Below are positions 1 to 12,291 of a stretch of 64,000 bases of DNA, piece by piece (position 1 is the first letter of the stretch; each line of letters begins with the position of its first letter). Source of the stretch: Liolophura sinensis (lineage: Eukaryota; Mollusca; Polyplacophora; Chitonida; Chitonidae); assembly GCF_032854445.1 (NCBI RefSeq), contig NC_088300.1, positions 80,592,101 to 80,656,100 of the forward strand. Reading direction: 5' to 3'. Made by a program: the position numbers and the translations under genes. Below the pieces are notes generated by a model, which saw nothing but the letters and a program-made list of their open reading frames with translations, was not told the DNA's origin and did not search any database.

Positions 1-1335
1 TGGTGTTGGTCAGTCTGCAGACGCTTCACCTCCACTCAGGAGACAGGGCTGTGCTGGTGTTGGTCAGTGTGTACAAACTTCACCAAACAGTCAGAAGAGA
101 CGGCTGTACTGCTGTAGGTCAGTCTGGAGATGCTTCACCTCCACTCAGGAGACATGGCTATACTGGTGAAGGTCAGTCTGCAGCCACTTCACCTCCACTC
201 AGGAGACACGGCTATACTGGTGTTGGTCAGTCTGCAGACGCTTCACCTCCACTCAGGAGACAGGGCTGTGCTGGTGTAGGTCAGTGTGTACAAACTTCAC
301 CAAACAGTCAGAAGAGACAGCTGTACTGCTGTAGGTCAGTCTGCAGATGCTTCACCTCCACTCAGGAGACACGGCTATACTGGTGAAGGTCAGTCTGCAG
401 CCACTTCACCTCCACTAAGGAGACACGGCTATACTGGTGTAGGTCAGTCTGCAGACGCTTCACCTCCACTCAGGAGACACGGCTATACTGGCGCAGGTCA
501 GTCTGCAGACGCTGCACCTCCACTCAGGAGACACGGCTATACTGGTGTTGGTCAGTCTGCAGACGCTTCACCTCCACTCAGGAGACACTGCTGTGCTGGT
601 GTAGGACAGTCTGTAGACACTTCACCTCCACTCAGGAGACACGGCTGTGCTGGTGTAGGTCAGTCTGTAGAAACTTAACCAAACAGTCAGAAGAGACGGC
701 TGTACTGCTGTAGGTCAGTCTGCAGATGCTTCACCTCCACTCAGGAGACACGGCTATACTGGTGAAGGTCAGTCTGCAGCCACTTCACCTCCACTAAGGA
801 GACACGGCTATACTGGTGTAGGTCAGTCTGCAGACGCTTCACCTCCACTCAGGAGACACGGCTGTGCTGGTGTAGGTCAGTATGCAGACGCTTCACCTCC
901 ACTCAGGAGACAAGGCTGTGCTCGTGTAGGTCAGTCAGTACACGCTGCACCTCCACTCAGGAGACACGGCTATACTGGTGTAGGTCAGTCTGCAGACGCT
1001 TCACCTCCACTCAGGAGACACGGCTGTGCTGGTGTAGGACAGTCTGTAGACACTTCACCTCCACTCAGGAGACAGGGCTGTGCTGGTGTAGGTCAGTCTG
1101 TAGAAACTTCACCAAACAGTCAGGAGAGACGGCTGTACTGCTGTAGGTCAGTCTGCAGCCACTGCACCTCCACTCAGGAGACACGGCTGTGCTGGTGTAG
1201 GTCAGTCTGTAGACGCTTCACCTCCACTCAGGAGACACGGCTGTGCTGGTGTAGGTCAGTCTGCAGACACTGCACCTCCACTCAGGAGACAAGGCTATAC
1301 TGGTGTAGGTCAGTCTGTAGACACTTCACCTCCAG
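1..1335. repeat. 54-bp minisatellite, continues off the left edge
   Basis: About 25 copies of a 54-bp unit containing cttcacctccactcaggaga and 'ggtcagtctgcagacg'. A variant unit containing caccaaacagtcagaagaga starts near 84, 300, 678 and 1110, spacings of 4, 7 and 8 units, which hints at higher-order structure. Unit length divisible by three leaves a frame open; I do not call it a gene. Confidence 0.95.
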
Positions 1336-2304
1336 TGAGCAGCCCTCTTCCCATGCTGCCATTCTACCCAAAACCTCACACTATATGCCAGACTCAAGCC
1401 AACATGGCTGCTTCAGCTCAAATCTCATTACAGCCTACAAAGCAATAAATCAATCTACATACAGAAAACATTACACCACCTTTTTAGGATGGCTGTTTTT
1501 TAACATATTGAGAGCTGCCCCAACTACTTACAGGTACAAGTGAGAATACACACTCCAGGATTCTTACGCAAACTACCAGCAGATTCTTTTCATTAGTAGC
1601 TCCAGTCTGTTTAGTTGAACACGTTTCCTTTCAACTTGGAGCACACACTCAGCACTCTTCAATATTTTGTACATGTATGAAGACAAAACAAAGCAGTGAT
1701 AGTGCAATCACACAGAAGTTTTGAAGGGTATAAATTCATATACATGTACCTACATATAATAGGCATTTCTTGCATAATTCTTGTCAAGAGGCAAACACAT
1801 ATTCCACAACGACATCACCACTTCACAGCGAAGTAATTACTTCCTAAATTGGCGGAAGCTCTCTTACTTGTCCATGAAAAAACCTACAACATACACTGCA
1901 TCAGACCCAGACACATGCTGTCTCTAAAGTACATATAACAAACCTATCCCAGGCCACAAGCTCTCCAGAATTTATAATTTATGAATTTAAATCAAATGCA
2001 AAACATACAGTACAACACATTTTATTTCTCAACAACTATAAGAGGCTTCAAAAATATAAATCAATCAAAATTGTATCATCATACAACTGCTTGTTACTTC
2101 AAATTAATGTGTGGAGGAAAAGGTTTATAGTTACTTTAGTTTACTCTAAGACATGATCCAGACTAATCTGTGAATATTATGTTTCCTTGCTACCTCAAAC
2201 TTTAAGATTTCTTTCCTTATCTGATTTGCGTTTTATACAGTACTAAGAATATTTTACGTATACCATTACAACGGCAGTTTTTTTTTGTTAAAAAGTACTG
2301 GGTT
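1336..2304. other. Unique non-coding DNA
   Basis: A+T-rich sequence between two arrays. No open frame longer than chance, no RNA gene, no recognised element. Confidence 0.6.
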
Positions 2305-3124
2305 GTCAAATGTGTCCTTGTCCAATTGTTATGGTCTTCCACATGATAACAAAGATCCCGTATCATCGGTGATCTCCTTACAAGTCGATTCTTGTCCAAC
2401 TGTTATGGTCTTCCACAAGCTAACAAAGATCTCGTATCATCGGTGATCTCCTTACAAGTGGATTCTCATCCAATTTTGATGGTCTTCCACAAGCTAACAA
2501 AGATCTCGTATCATCGGTGATCTCCTTACAAGTGACTTCTCGTCCAATTTTGATGGTCTTCCACAAGCTAACAAAGATCTCGTATCATCGGTGATCTCCT
2601 TACAAGTGGATTCTCATCCAATTTTGATGGTCTTCCACAAGCTAACAAAGATCTCGTATCATCGGTGATCTCCTTACAAGTGACTTCTCGTCCAATTTTG
2701 ATGGTCTTCCACAAGCTAACAAAGATCTCATATCATCGGTGATCTCCTTACAAGTGGATTCTCATCCAATTTTGATGGTCTTCCACAAGCTAACAAAGAT
2801 CTCGTATCATCGGTGATCTCCTTACCAGTGGATTCTCATCCAATTTTGATGGTCTCCCACAAGCTAACAAAGATCTCGTATCATCGGTGATCTCCTTACA
2901 AGTGGATTCTCATCCAATTTTGATGGTCTCCAACAAGCTAACAAAGATCTCGTATCATCGGTGATCTCCTTACAAGTGGCTTCTCGTCCAATTTTGATGG
3001 TCTTCCACAAGCTAACAAAGATCTCGTATCATCGGTGATCTCCTTACAAGTGGATTCTCATCCAATTTTGATGGCCTTCCACAAGCTAACAAAGATCTCG
3101 TATCATCGGTGATCTCCTTAAAAG
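2305..3124. repeat. 74-bp minisatellite
   Basis: Eleven copies of a 74-bp unit containing ggtcttccacaagctaacaa and 'cgtatcatcggtgatctcc'. Two unit types (gattctcatcc and gacttctcgtcc) partly alternate. The first copy is the most diverged. Confidence 0.95.
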
Positions 3125-6100
3125 CGGACTCTTCAGGAATGCTTTCTCCATTGGTATGTACGTTTCAGCACATCGAGTCATGAGGATTAGGTTTCTGAAT
3201 GAATCGCCTGAGATTCTTAATGTGGGTTAATGTGAAAATGTCACCCTGCCAAGTCAGCCCTTTATACTGGCTTTACAAAGAAAGGAGCTTGAGAAATTTA
3301 ATACAATTATTTATCCAGCCTGAGGAAAAGTCACCTAAGGTCCACCACACTCTAATAATTTCACTCTTCAAACATTTATCAAGATAAGGACACATTTGCG
3401 TAACCTTTTCTGCCAATTAAGAGGCATGAATGCTTTTCACATTCAGAAGATCATATCAATTCTAAATGCCAGCTTAATACATAGCTACTAGCAGCCAGAA
3501 AACACAGAGAAATCAACCTCTAAATTGGTAAGTCTATTGAACTGATGGAAATAGCAACACTGTGTGTACTGTACATTAACCTTGGGCCTATGGGCCTCCA
3601 GCTGAGATGGCCACAATCCCTCTGCAAATCAGATACAGAGGTAATGGATTTACTTATTTGACAGATGTTAGCGAATACTTCATTTAAAGGAGGGCAGCCT
3701 GGCTTATGGGCAAAAGACAGACCACTACAACATTTCCCTATGTATCTTCTAGTTTCATTCCGCGCAAGATTCAGCAAAAGGTGCATTCAAAGAGGTACAT
3801 GTAGCGCATTCAGACAGATTAACACATACCACTGGTCAAGGACTTTTCATCACCTGAGAAACTTCCAAGAGAACTCACTGACAGGGAATCCACTTGGAAA
3901 TGTAAGATAGCATACAGAATATAAAAAGCAGAACAGGACAGTTACATAAACTTATGTCTGCTTCTACCTAAAGAGTATATGAAAGCTATGTAAAACAAAG
4001 TTAGCAAAAATATTCCAGCTTTTCGGGACATATTATGCATTTCATGGACCACATGTAACACTGAAAAGGCTTCTTTCAGGTTCTTGTTTTCTGCAGAAGT
4101 GTTTTATTTTTCACTCTTCATTACAATCTGCACCACCCAGTTAGGTGTCACCGTACAGGACAAGACAGAAAAGTTGACGACAACATTATCTTTCACTTCA
4201 GATCAATACCTTGTATTCTTCTTTTGTATCCATCACAGCAGGTAACGATTTTCTGGCAGTCTGAACAAATCTAAGACATACTGATACATGTTAAGGCTGA
4301 ACTTCTGGAACCAATCTATTCCATCTCCAGACAAATCAATCCTATAGCGACCGAACGAAAGGGACATAGTCTGGACAAAGAAACCACCACCACAAAACCT
4401 GTCCTCAAAACTAGGTGGCTGAATTGAAAGTAATTATGCCACAATTACTATTGGCTTAAACAGTAAGAATATTTAAAGTAGGCGGCTACAGGGACGGCAG
4501 TAGACAGCTGTGTGCAGCCTGCTACTTGCCCTTTTTGAACGCCCTGACTAGCCAGTAAAAATACATCCTCATGTGTACTGACATGAAGACTAGGACTACA
4601 CCATAGCCACCCAGATCAGAATCAGATACCCAACCACATGCTGCATGTACATAAGGTAGACATTATCCCTCTTGAAATGTCATTCAGTCTACTGCATGAA
4701 TTCCGGGAATTCCTGAAACTGTTACTGAAATAGGAGAAAATGGGTCAAGGTTACTCTTGCCATGGGGAATGCCTCCAATATTTCCACTAGATACTTAGTG
4801 AGATGATACATGTGTAGATTTCATAGCATCAGTCTTCAGATATTTGGTAAATGACTTGAACTTGGAGGTGACAAAACAAGAAAATCCATTCTTTGATCAG
4901 GTATATTTTACTCAGGGAGTTGATGCATAGTACTTAACAGAACAGAATAATGTCAGAATCAATGCATGGGGATCAAGTACAGCACATGTGTAACCCTAGA
5001 ACAGTCTGTAGCTTATCAAGACTAACACTTCTTATCCCCTTTACGTAAAGACTTACATGTAACTTCAATGAGAGCAAAAAACTTATCACCTATCAATGAG
5101 CAACTTGATTAAAAAACTTGATTTATGAGCATATGAAGGCAGTAAATAAGATGGAAAGACAAAATATTCAGATTTAGCCAGAAAAAGAAAAAAAAAATGG
5201 TTGTTCACACAATACAGCAATATGTTTACATAAAGCAGAAGTGGGTTCTGATGGCAACATTCCAAGTGGGTAAATATCAAAATCCTAGGCTTTCCTCTCC
5301 AGCTAAAAAAAGACTCGTCACCTAGGGCTGGTAACAATGTGTTGTTTGCAGATCCTGTGATACAAAACAAATGATCTAGCAATCCAAGTAAAAAATGATT
5401 CCATATGTTGTTCACAAAAATAAAAATTAAATATGATCGCTGGTTGATAGACGGTCCACTACAATTAAAAGTTGCCTAGAACTGAGTTGCTTTGTACCTG
5501 ACAGAATGATTACACTGTAGACTTCTTTATACTTATTTGCTATTTAATGTCATACTCAGGAATTTTACAATTTTACAGTTGGTAATCAGTTTTACCCACG
5601 CTGTCAGAGCAATCCAAGAGAGACAAAAAGCATAAATTAAAAGGCTGTTTGTTTAGGTCGGGAGGTATTTTTTTTTACTGATATGTAATAAGCATAGAAT
5701 CCATTCTTCAGAAAAGAATATAAAACAGAAAAAAAATACTTGGTCACATTATAAAATTTATGAACACGTTATTCACTGTTCAGAATGACATAATACCTTA
5801 GTACTCTTTCCACCAGCACTTCCCACCTATATGTATTACATGCTCACTTAGAGTATCAAAAGGCTTACATAACGACAATACAAGTTTGGCATCTATTGGG
5901 CAGCCAAGAATGTATGATCAATCAAAAGTGTCTACTATCCTCAGTAAGTCAGGGCAACGACATTAGCAATCCACACAAAGCAGTACTGCTTTATTACATG
6001 TGCACGTGTACTGTACAAGTTGTCTTACACTGCCTGGCTACATTTATCAGTGATAAACAGAAACATTACCATTTTGTAGCAAGCGAAGCACTGTTTGAAA

Positions 6101-7106
6101 ATCCATAGCTAGAAGTACCAAATACATGTAGCTTAACTAGAACATATATGTGGATATGTAAAAAAAGAACAACAAGCCAGCACAAACATTAAATTTCACA
6201 TAATGCTATAAATTAACTCCATATGTCTTGGTTGTCACTCATACACCAATGAATGAAAAGATTTTGGGTCTCTTGGTGACATTTTACCAGAGAATAAAAT
6301 GTGGGACATGGCAACAAGTTTATGGCCTTCCCAAGTCCTCGGTTCACCTTGAATGAACAGCTCCAGGGGATTTTTGTTTCATAAAAGTCTTGCTGTCTGA
6401 TGAATTGTTACTCTTTTCCGCTCATGCAAGTCTGAGTGGGTATCTGCTGCACCATGTAAGAAATTTATATCCCTATAATGCTTCATGGTTAGTTAATCAA
6501 CTCTGCTAGCAAAAGAATTTGAAGAGGTTACGACCACATGTAGAGACAATTTCTAAGTTACCTCCTAAATATGTGATAGGCTGAGCCAAGTTCAGATATC
6601 ACGGAAACAGTTGTGACTGATATTATGAGAAAATTACCATGGGAAAGATTAAATGTACATGTAAATGAGACATTCTTATATTAAAGTATGATGAAATCTT
6701 CACAGCCAAATTTAATATGTATACACTAAATCTATGTACAGTGTATACACACACACACATATATATATACAGAATGCATATCTCATCTCATCTCACAGTC
6801 AGTGTGGTGTACTCTACGAAGTCTGGTAATGAGTCCAATGGTGGATTAATAGAGATAAGCAAAGTATAAAGCAACACCAGTGTGATATAACTAATAAAAG
6901 CTTCCTCTGTACTCTTAAAACACAGGGAAGAAGTTAGTCAAAAGTCAAGACATTTTATTCAACAAATATATTCATGATGTTTTTTCTTTCTTCATTTTTT
7001 GGAGGTAATGGGGGAAGGGGTGAGATACAAAGAATTTATTGTACCCACATTCTTCATATGACAGCACAAAAATACAGAAAAGATACATCGAAAATTATAT
7101 ATACAT
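3125..7106. other. Unique non-coding DNA
   Basis: About 4 kb of A+T-rich sequence with scattered tacatgta motifs. Small frames (for example 3520-3786 minus, 5086-5415 minus) have no recognisable domains. It could be intron or 3' UTR of an unseen gene. Confidence 0.55.
6748..6772. repeat. (CA)n(TA)n microsatellite
   Basis: A short acacacacac run followed by atatatat. Confidence 0.8.
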
Positions 7107-7321
7107 TTGATTGATTGATTTATTTATTTGCATCGTGTTTTACGCCATACTCAAGAATATTTCACTTATACGAAGGCAACCAGCATAATGCTGGGAGGAA
7201 AGCAGGCATGACCATCCGCAGGTTGCCAACAGATCGTACGGCCGGAAAGTGAGACAGCACGAGCCTCCTCGGTCATTGCGCCTCGTTGGCATGCTACCCA
7301 CATCGGCCACGGAGGCCCCAA
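7107..7321 (-). mobile_element. SINE copy, minus strand
   Basis: Reading the minus strand: head ggggcctccgtggccgatgt, then 'caacctgcggatggtcatg', 'cagcattatgctgg' and 'gagtatggcgtaaaacac' with an aaat tail. Part of the middle is lost. Confidence 0.85.
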
Positions 7322-7996
7322 ATATACATTTGATTAAAACAAGTATAAATATGTATTTAAAAATGACTTGTAGCATATTTGCAACTCAACTGACAATGCA
7401 TGTCATCATATTTTGACACACGTATATTCTATTATCCTGTACCTCTTCCTGAGCTAGAGTCAATTTTGCATCTCAACTAATTAATGTAAGGTTGTATTTT
7501 TTAACTTGTTTCTCATTGTACCACAAACACATAAAGTCACTGTTTTGCAGATACGCCCATTTTTTCCAAGTGTTATAAGTTTACAGCTCATGACAATTCC
7601 ATTGTTCACTGCTATTTTAGAAAAAAAAAGTTGTCAATCACCTATACTAACATTCCCTTAAATCATCTGAAAACGTCTCAGGAGTGTAGATAAACAAATA
7701 TTTTTAAGGCATTAGCAGTGCTGTACAAAATTCTATCATTAAGCAAATGATTAAAACATCTCCAACCATTAAAACTGAATAGGAGGGAGCTGCTGCCAGC
7801 CGTAGTCATTGTAAGTTAAGTGCAACATATATGCAGATGTCTGCAGCAATGAAAACTGACACAAACATGTCTGAAAAAAGTTCATGTAAGTTCAAAGTTA
7901 ACACCTGGACAACATCAGAAAAAATCAATCCATCTGTTATTATTAGAGCCAGCTCACTTCTGTGGCTTACTTTTTTTGTCACCTTGTTCACTAGCC

Positions 7997-8607
7997 TCAA
8001 CTGCTCCGATGGTTACTGAACTAATGTCCGTACCATTGTCGCCATCGTCACAAATGCGACCCAGGTGAAAGCAGAGAGATCGTCCCTGCACTGTTCAATT
8101 TAGGGCAGGCATCACTACAACTGCGCTCCGCGTGAAGCAGAAACACTAGGGAAGAATGCCAGCTAAGCATATTTTCCCCACACTGCCGCTGTTCCTCACT
8201 AGGAACGAAATACATCCCACTTGCTCACCTGAACAGGTCACTGGTCATCATCACAATTCATGAATCGCCAAATTCTGTGTCATGGTAGACGCGTACCTTG
8301 TCGCTTTTACAGTTGGTGCATCTTGTACGGTAAACGGAAGTTGATCTGTGTAAGTGACAACATGGTGGCTGATGACATGTTCAGGTGAGCAAGTGTGATG
8401 TATTTCGTTCCTAGCGAGGTACAGCGGCGGTGTGGGGAAAATATGATTAGCTGGTGAGCTTTCTCTGTGTTTCTGCTTCACTCAGAGCGCAGTTGTAGCC
8501 ACACCTACCCAAAACTGAATGGTGCTGGGACGATCTCTCGCTTTGAGCCGGGTCACATTTGTGATAATGGTACGTATGTTAGTTCAGTAACCATCCGAGC
8601 AGTTGCA
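7997..8607. mobile_element. Foldback (long inverted repeat) element
   Basis: The arm at about 7997-8250 and the arm at about 8365-8607 are reverse complements over roughly 240 bp, with small indels and about 15% mismatches by eye. Landmarks in both arms are gatggttactgaactaa, 'gagagatcgtccc', 'acaactgcgctc', 'gtgaagcagaaacac', 'catattttccccacac', 'ggaacgaaatacatc' and 'cttgctcacctgaaca'. A loop of about 115 bp separates them. No coding capacity is seen, so it fits a MITE-like or foldback element, or an inverted duplication. Confidence 0.85.
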
Positions 8608-8667
8608 GCTACTGGTTCACAAGTGGAAATTGGAAAGTATTCTCCAAACAAAAACGATGCTCATCAA

Positions 8668-8936
8668 TTTTATTTATTTATTTACTTGATGGGTGTTATA
8701 CACCGTACTCTAGAATATTTCACTTATACGATGACGGCCAGCATTATGGTGGGAGGAAACCAGGCACAGCCCATGGGAAACCCACAACCATCCGCAGATT
8801 GCTGGAAGACCTTCTCATGAACGGCCGGAGAGAAAGCCAGCCAGAACTGGTCTTGAACTCACAGCAATTGCAGTGGTGAGAGGCTTCTGAGTCATTACAC
8901 TGTGCTAGCGTACTAACCAAATGAGCCACGGACTCA
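8668..8936 (-). mobile_element. Near full-length SINE, minus strand
   Basis: On the minus strand: gagtccgtggctcatttggt (A-box region), gagttcaagaccagt (B-box region), 'ggatggttgtgggtttccc', the tail gagtacggtgtataacacc and aaat repeats. It sits about 60 bp from the foldback element. Confidence 0.88.
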
Positions 8937-9324
8937 TCAATTTTAGATTCTTGAAAAAAAGCTTACACCCTCAAGTAAAGTCATGCAATTCTCAAAATAA
9001 TTTTCACACAAAGACATTTGGCAATGCTAGGAGGCAAAGTTAAAACATAAAATCTGAAGGAGCCAGATTTTCATTTCTTTAGAAACTTAAATTACAGTTC
9101 AGCTTAAGCAGAATTTAAAATGGAATTTATTTAGCATCCTTGATATAAAACACACACAAAAAAACACAGGTACAACAATTTGGTTAATCGTAATTGTCCT
9201 TTTCTCTGTCAATAAAGTTGAAACTTTTCTCAAAAGTTACACGTATATTCACAATTTTTCTGCTGTCTTCGTTGCAATTCCAGTTTTATGTATGGATTCT
9301 TTGGTCGAACTACAAGTCATGAGA

Positions 9325-9385
9325 TTTTTTATTTATTCATTTCACTCATTGACTGGTGCTTTACGCCCTAGTCTGGAATTCATGT
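9325..9385 (-). mobile_element. Possible SINE tail fragment
   Basis: On the minus strand 'gactagggcgtaaagcacc' followed by an aaat-type tail resembles the SINE 3' end. Only the last ~50 bp are recognisable. Confidence 0.45.
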
Positions 9386-9825
9386 CTGATGACCACAGTG
9401 CTGTAAGCGGCTCTAGATTGGCTCTGGGTATCTGCCCCTCGGTCCGCTCTCCGTCCCTCCCCCAGTAAACCACGAACACCGCCGACTCGTGTACACACAA
9501 CATGGTCGGCTGTACACTTATCTCTCCGAGATTGCCATAAAGTTCCTTAACTTTCTTCCCATCGACTTCAATAAAAACACGCACAGGTTATCTTTATTTC
9601 ATGAAGACATGTGCAAGTGTTCCACCCGATCGCGAAAATGGCCAAAAAGTACGGAAAAAAAATTCCATATGCTTGTTACAATGTAAAACATACCACGTAG
9701 TCGAGTGGAAAATTTCAGACAACGGCATCTCTCCCATGCATGCGGTCAAATGGCAAGAAAGAAAACATTGCCAGCAATGGCGCGAACGTTTCCGTAGGTT
9801 TATTCACGAAATATGCTTTACTCAC

Positions 9826-9945
9826 CAAAAGATCGACCTGCGCTTCGTTTGCAACATCTCCCCCAGCCATGGGATCGTCGTTTTCTCCATTCCTTTGCTC
9901 TACATTAGGGTAAAGCATATTTTTCTTGTCATGTATCCCTGCCAT
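9826..9945 (-). CDS. Possible first coding exon of an unidentified minus-strand gene
   Basis: On the minus strand an ATG in a good context (aacATGg) opens 40 codons, starting MAGIHDKKNMLYPNVEQ and ending EAQVDLL, then meets a strong donor ttttg|gtgagtaaag. It is hydrophilic and acidic, as many N-termini are. I do not recognise the protein and find no second exon in phase: the open frame at 9342-9584 on the same strand has no suitable acceptor and ends in SINE sequence. It could be chance. Confidence 0.3.
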
Positions 9946-11804
9946 GTTATACTTGTACGATTGATCATTGGTAGCGCTCAGTAAATTTCCCGCTAGATGG
10001 CGTGCTCTCTCTCCTTGAGGCTTCACTGGTGGGGGCTATTCTGTGTTATTTCACACACACACGCAGGTGATTAAGCACCACATTTTTCACTGGATATATC
10101 TTTTTGTATTTACTTACAATTGTGCATTAATGTTATTGCTGCCAAGCTATTAATTGGTGTTGAAACAAGATTGTCTGCATATGACTTGAATCCCACCTAC
10201 CCTCAATTCATTCATCTCATTGCTGTCACGTGGTCAATTGTATGTTACTATAAAGTGTAGTATTGTTGTCTCCAATTATATAACCACCAGTTTTATTCAC
10301 ATTTTCCAGCACAAGTCGATTGTGTCGTTTGCAGTGAAATTTGTGGTACTTTTAAGAAAATAAGCCGAGTTTGTTTGCCAATTATAGCTTACCACAGAAT
10401 CTGGATGGAAGGTGCGACCGCACATGAACTCGGTGAATGATTCACCCGTTTGGGCGGTTGAAGCGTTCGAGGCAACTTCAACAGCATCACTTCTTTTCTC
10501 TGTGTGTGTGTGTTTTTTTTATTGCCCTGAGCGGAGATTCAACTGGCAAAATAGCTGAGCCATGCTGCCTGGAAAAAATGTGATAGAGCTTAAATATACC
10601 GTCTTGGGGGTTGAATTATTTCCGCATACACGCATGGGCATTTACAATTCCTAAACACATACAGGAGACTAACACCGTGGATATTGAAGCCGATGGATAG
10701 CAATTCTGCCATGTGGCCAATGTGTGAGTGCGTTTCAAACCATTGTGTAGTGCGCCACGTGTAGCTTGGACGCCCCCGCGCATGCCTGACACTACAGTGC
10801 CCACCCACACTATATTCCAGTTCGCCTTTATTTCACCACCATACGCATAGGCCTAACTATTTATTTCCCAGTCATGAAAAGCACGTCATGGAAAAAGAGC
10901 TTGACATATTACGTATTAACACAATACTTATGCCAAAGTTTTTATTTCTTTTTTTGGAGGGTAAATTTAAGCGTTTACGGTTCCCGGTGTTCAGGTCGTG
11001 TACTTCATTGATACCTTACACGTGCTGAGTAGGATAATAGGCCTGTAGGTAGACGTACGTATACATGTACTTTGATTAAGCGGCCGAGGATTCCGTTGCT
11101 TAGCGCGCCTTTCCTAGCAACCGAAGACTGTTCAATACACGCGTCGAACCCTGTTTTGCTCTTTGTTTACATTCGAGAGAAAACTCGGTCAGGACTTGTC
11201 TGTATATGTGCTACACGGTGATGTGCACTTCTTCACCTTGCCGTCCTTAGATGTTGTTAAACAAAAGTCACGTGGGCCTGGGATCAGCTCACCAGACGGA
11301 CGGGTGTATCAAAATATACCTGCCATCGCTTTGATAACAAACCTCATAATATAGATTTTGTTTCGTTTAGCGGGAAACGAATTCCCACTGCATAGATACC
11401 GACAACGTGAACGGTTGTATCGGTATACGTGTACGGCGGTACACGGCTAGCTCGCACCTGCGCTATCTGCGCATGCCGTGAGCTTTAGGCCTACTTCAGA
11501 TGTACCGATATACGGTCCTCTGTATGCCATAAACGCGATGTAAACTTGTCTGCGATATATAGGCCGTCTGACGTGGAAAGTCGGATCGATCCTCTTTTCT
11601 TGGCAATGTGCCAATTCTGAAACATGGCGGGAATTTCTATATGACCATATATGGCGTGCTTTTGTTGATATGCTAAGGATGACAGATCGATAATATCCCA
11701 GGTGTCATAATGTCACTGTGCCACACGCGGGAATGCTGTGTGAAAACCATTCAGATTTCACTGAAACTCCTTCTATATTGTATGCCGTCACCGCACCGCA
11801 TGTG
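9946..11804. other. Unique DNA with scattered CpG
   Basis: Richer in CpG than its surroundings, especially 10730-10800 and 11050-11600, with a CACGTG at about 11270. It could include a promoter for the possible exon at 9826-9945. No coding exon is recognised. Confidence 0.4.
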
Positions 11805-11830
11805 TTTTTTTTTTTTTTTTTTTTTTTTTT
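11805..11830. repeat. Poly-T run of 26
   Basis: Unbroken thymine run about 55 bp before the duplicated tRNA-like segment. It may be a reversed retroposon tail, but no element was recognised. Confidence 0.85.
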
Positions 11831-11885
11831 GTTTGGTACATAGATATTTCTCATTGAAGAATCTTTCTGGTCTAAAGTATTTCAG

Positions 11886-11945
11886 CACAGATCTGTGGCC
11901 GAGGTGGTTAACGCGCCAGATCTGTGGCCGAGGTGGTTAGCGCGC
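11886..11945 (+). mobile_element. Duplicated tRNA-like A-box segment (SINE head)
   Basis: A 29-bp unit beginning cagatctgtggccgaggtgg is present twice in tandem. The gtggccgaggtggttaacgc core resembles the 5' part of a Leu/Ser-type tRNA. No B box follows within tRNA distance, so this is not a tRNA gene. Confidence 0.5.
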
Positions 11946-12273
11946 CATCACTGTGTTGTTCCATCCCGCCTTAGTTTGCGATGGCTTTTAGCGATTTACA
12001 CATACATTCTATTACTCGTGCATTGAAAAGGAACAACGGTCAGTTCCGCTTGGTCCCGAGTTCCCATTGTCCTAAAATATACCCCATTATCAATACATTA
12101 TTGCTATCATAACAATTGGTATTAGTCATATTTTTATAACATGAATGTCCTGTCCACTAATCATTTTTCAACCGGTAAATACCATATGTTCCCTCTACAA
12201 CTCGCTCCAAACGAAACCCGCATTACTCCAAATGCAGCAAATGCATGAATATATATATATGTAATATAATAAA

Positions 12274-12291
12274 GTGTCGTTTAAACGACAC
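12274..12291. repeat. 18-bp perfect palindrome
   Basis: GTGTCGTTTAAACGACAC reads the same on both strands. It sits in A+T-rich unique DNA. Confidence 0.9.

Noticed and set aside
9342-9584. Minus-strand 80-codon frame as exon 2 of the candidate gene at 9826-9945
   Set aside because: No acceptor gives the right phase, and its C-terminal part is SINE tail sequence.
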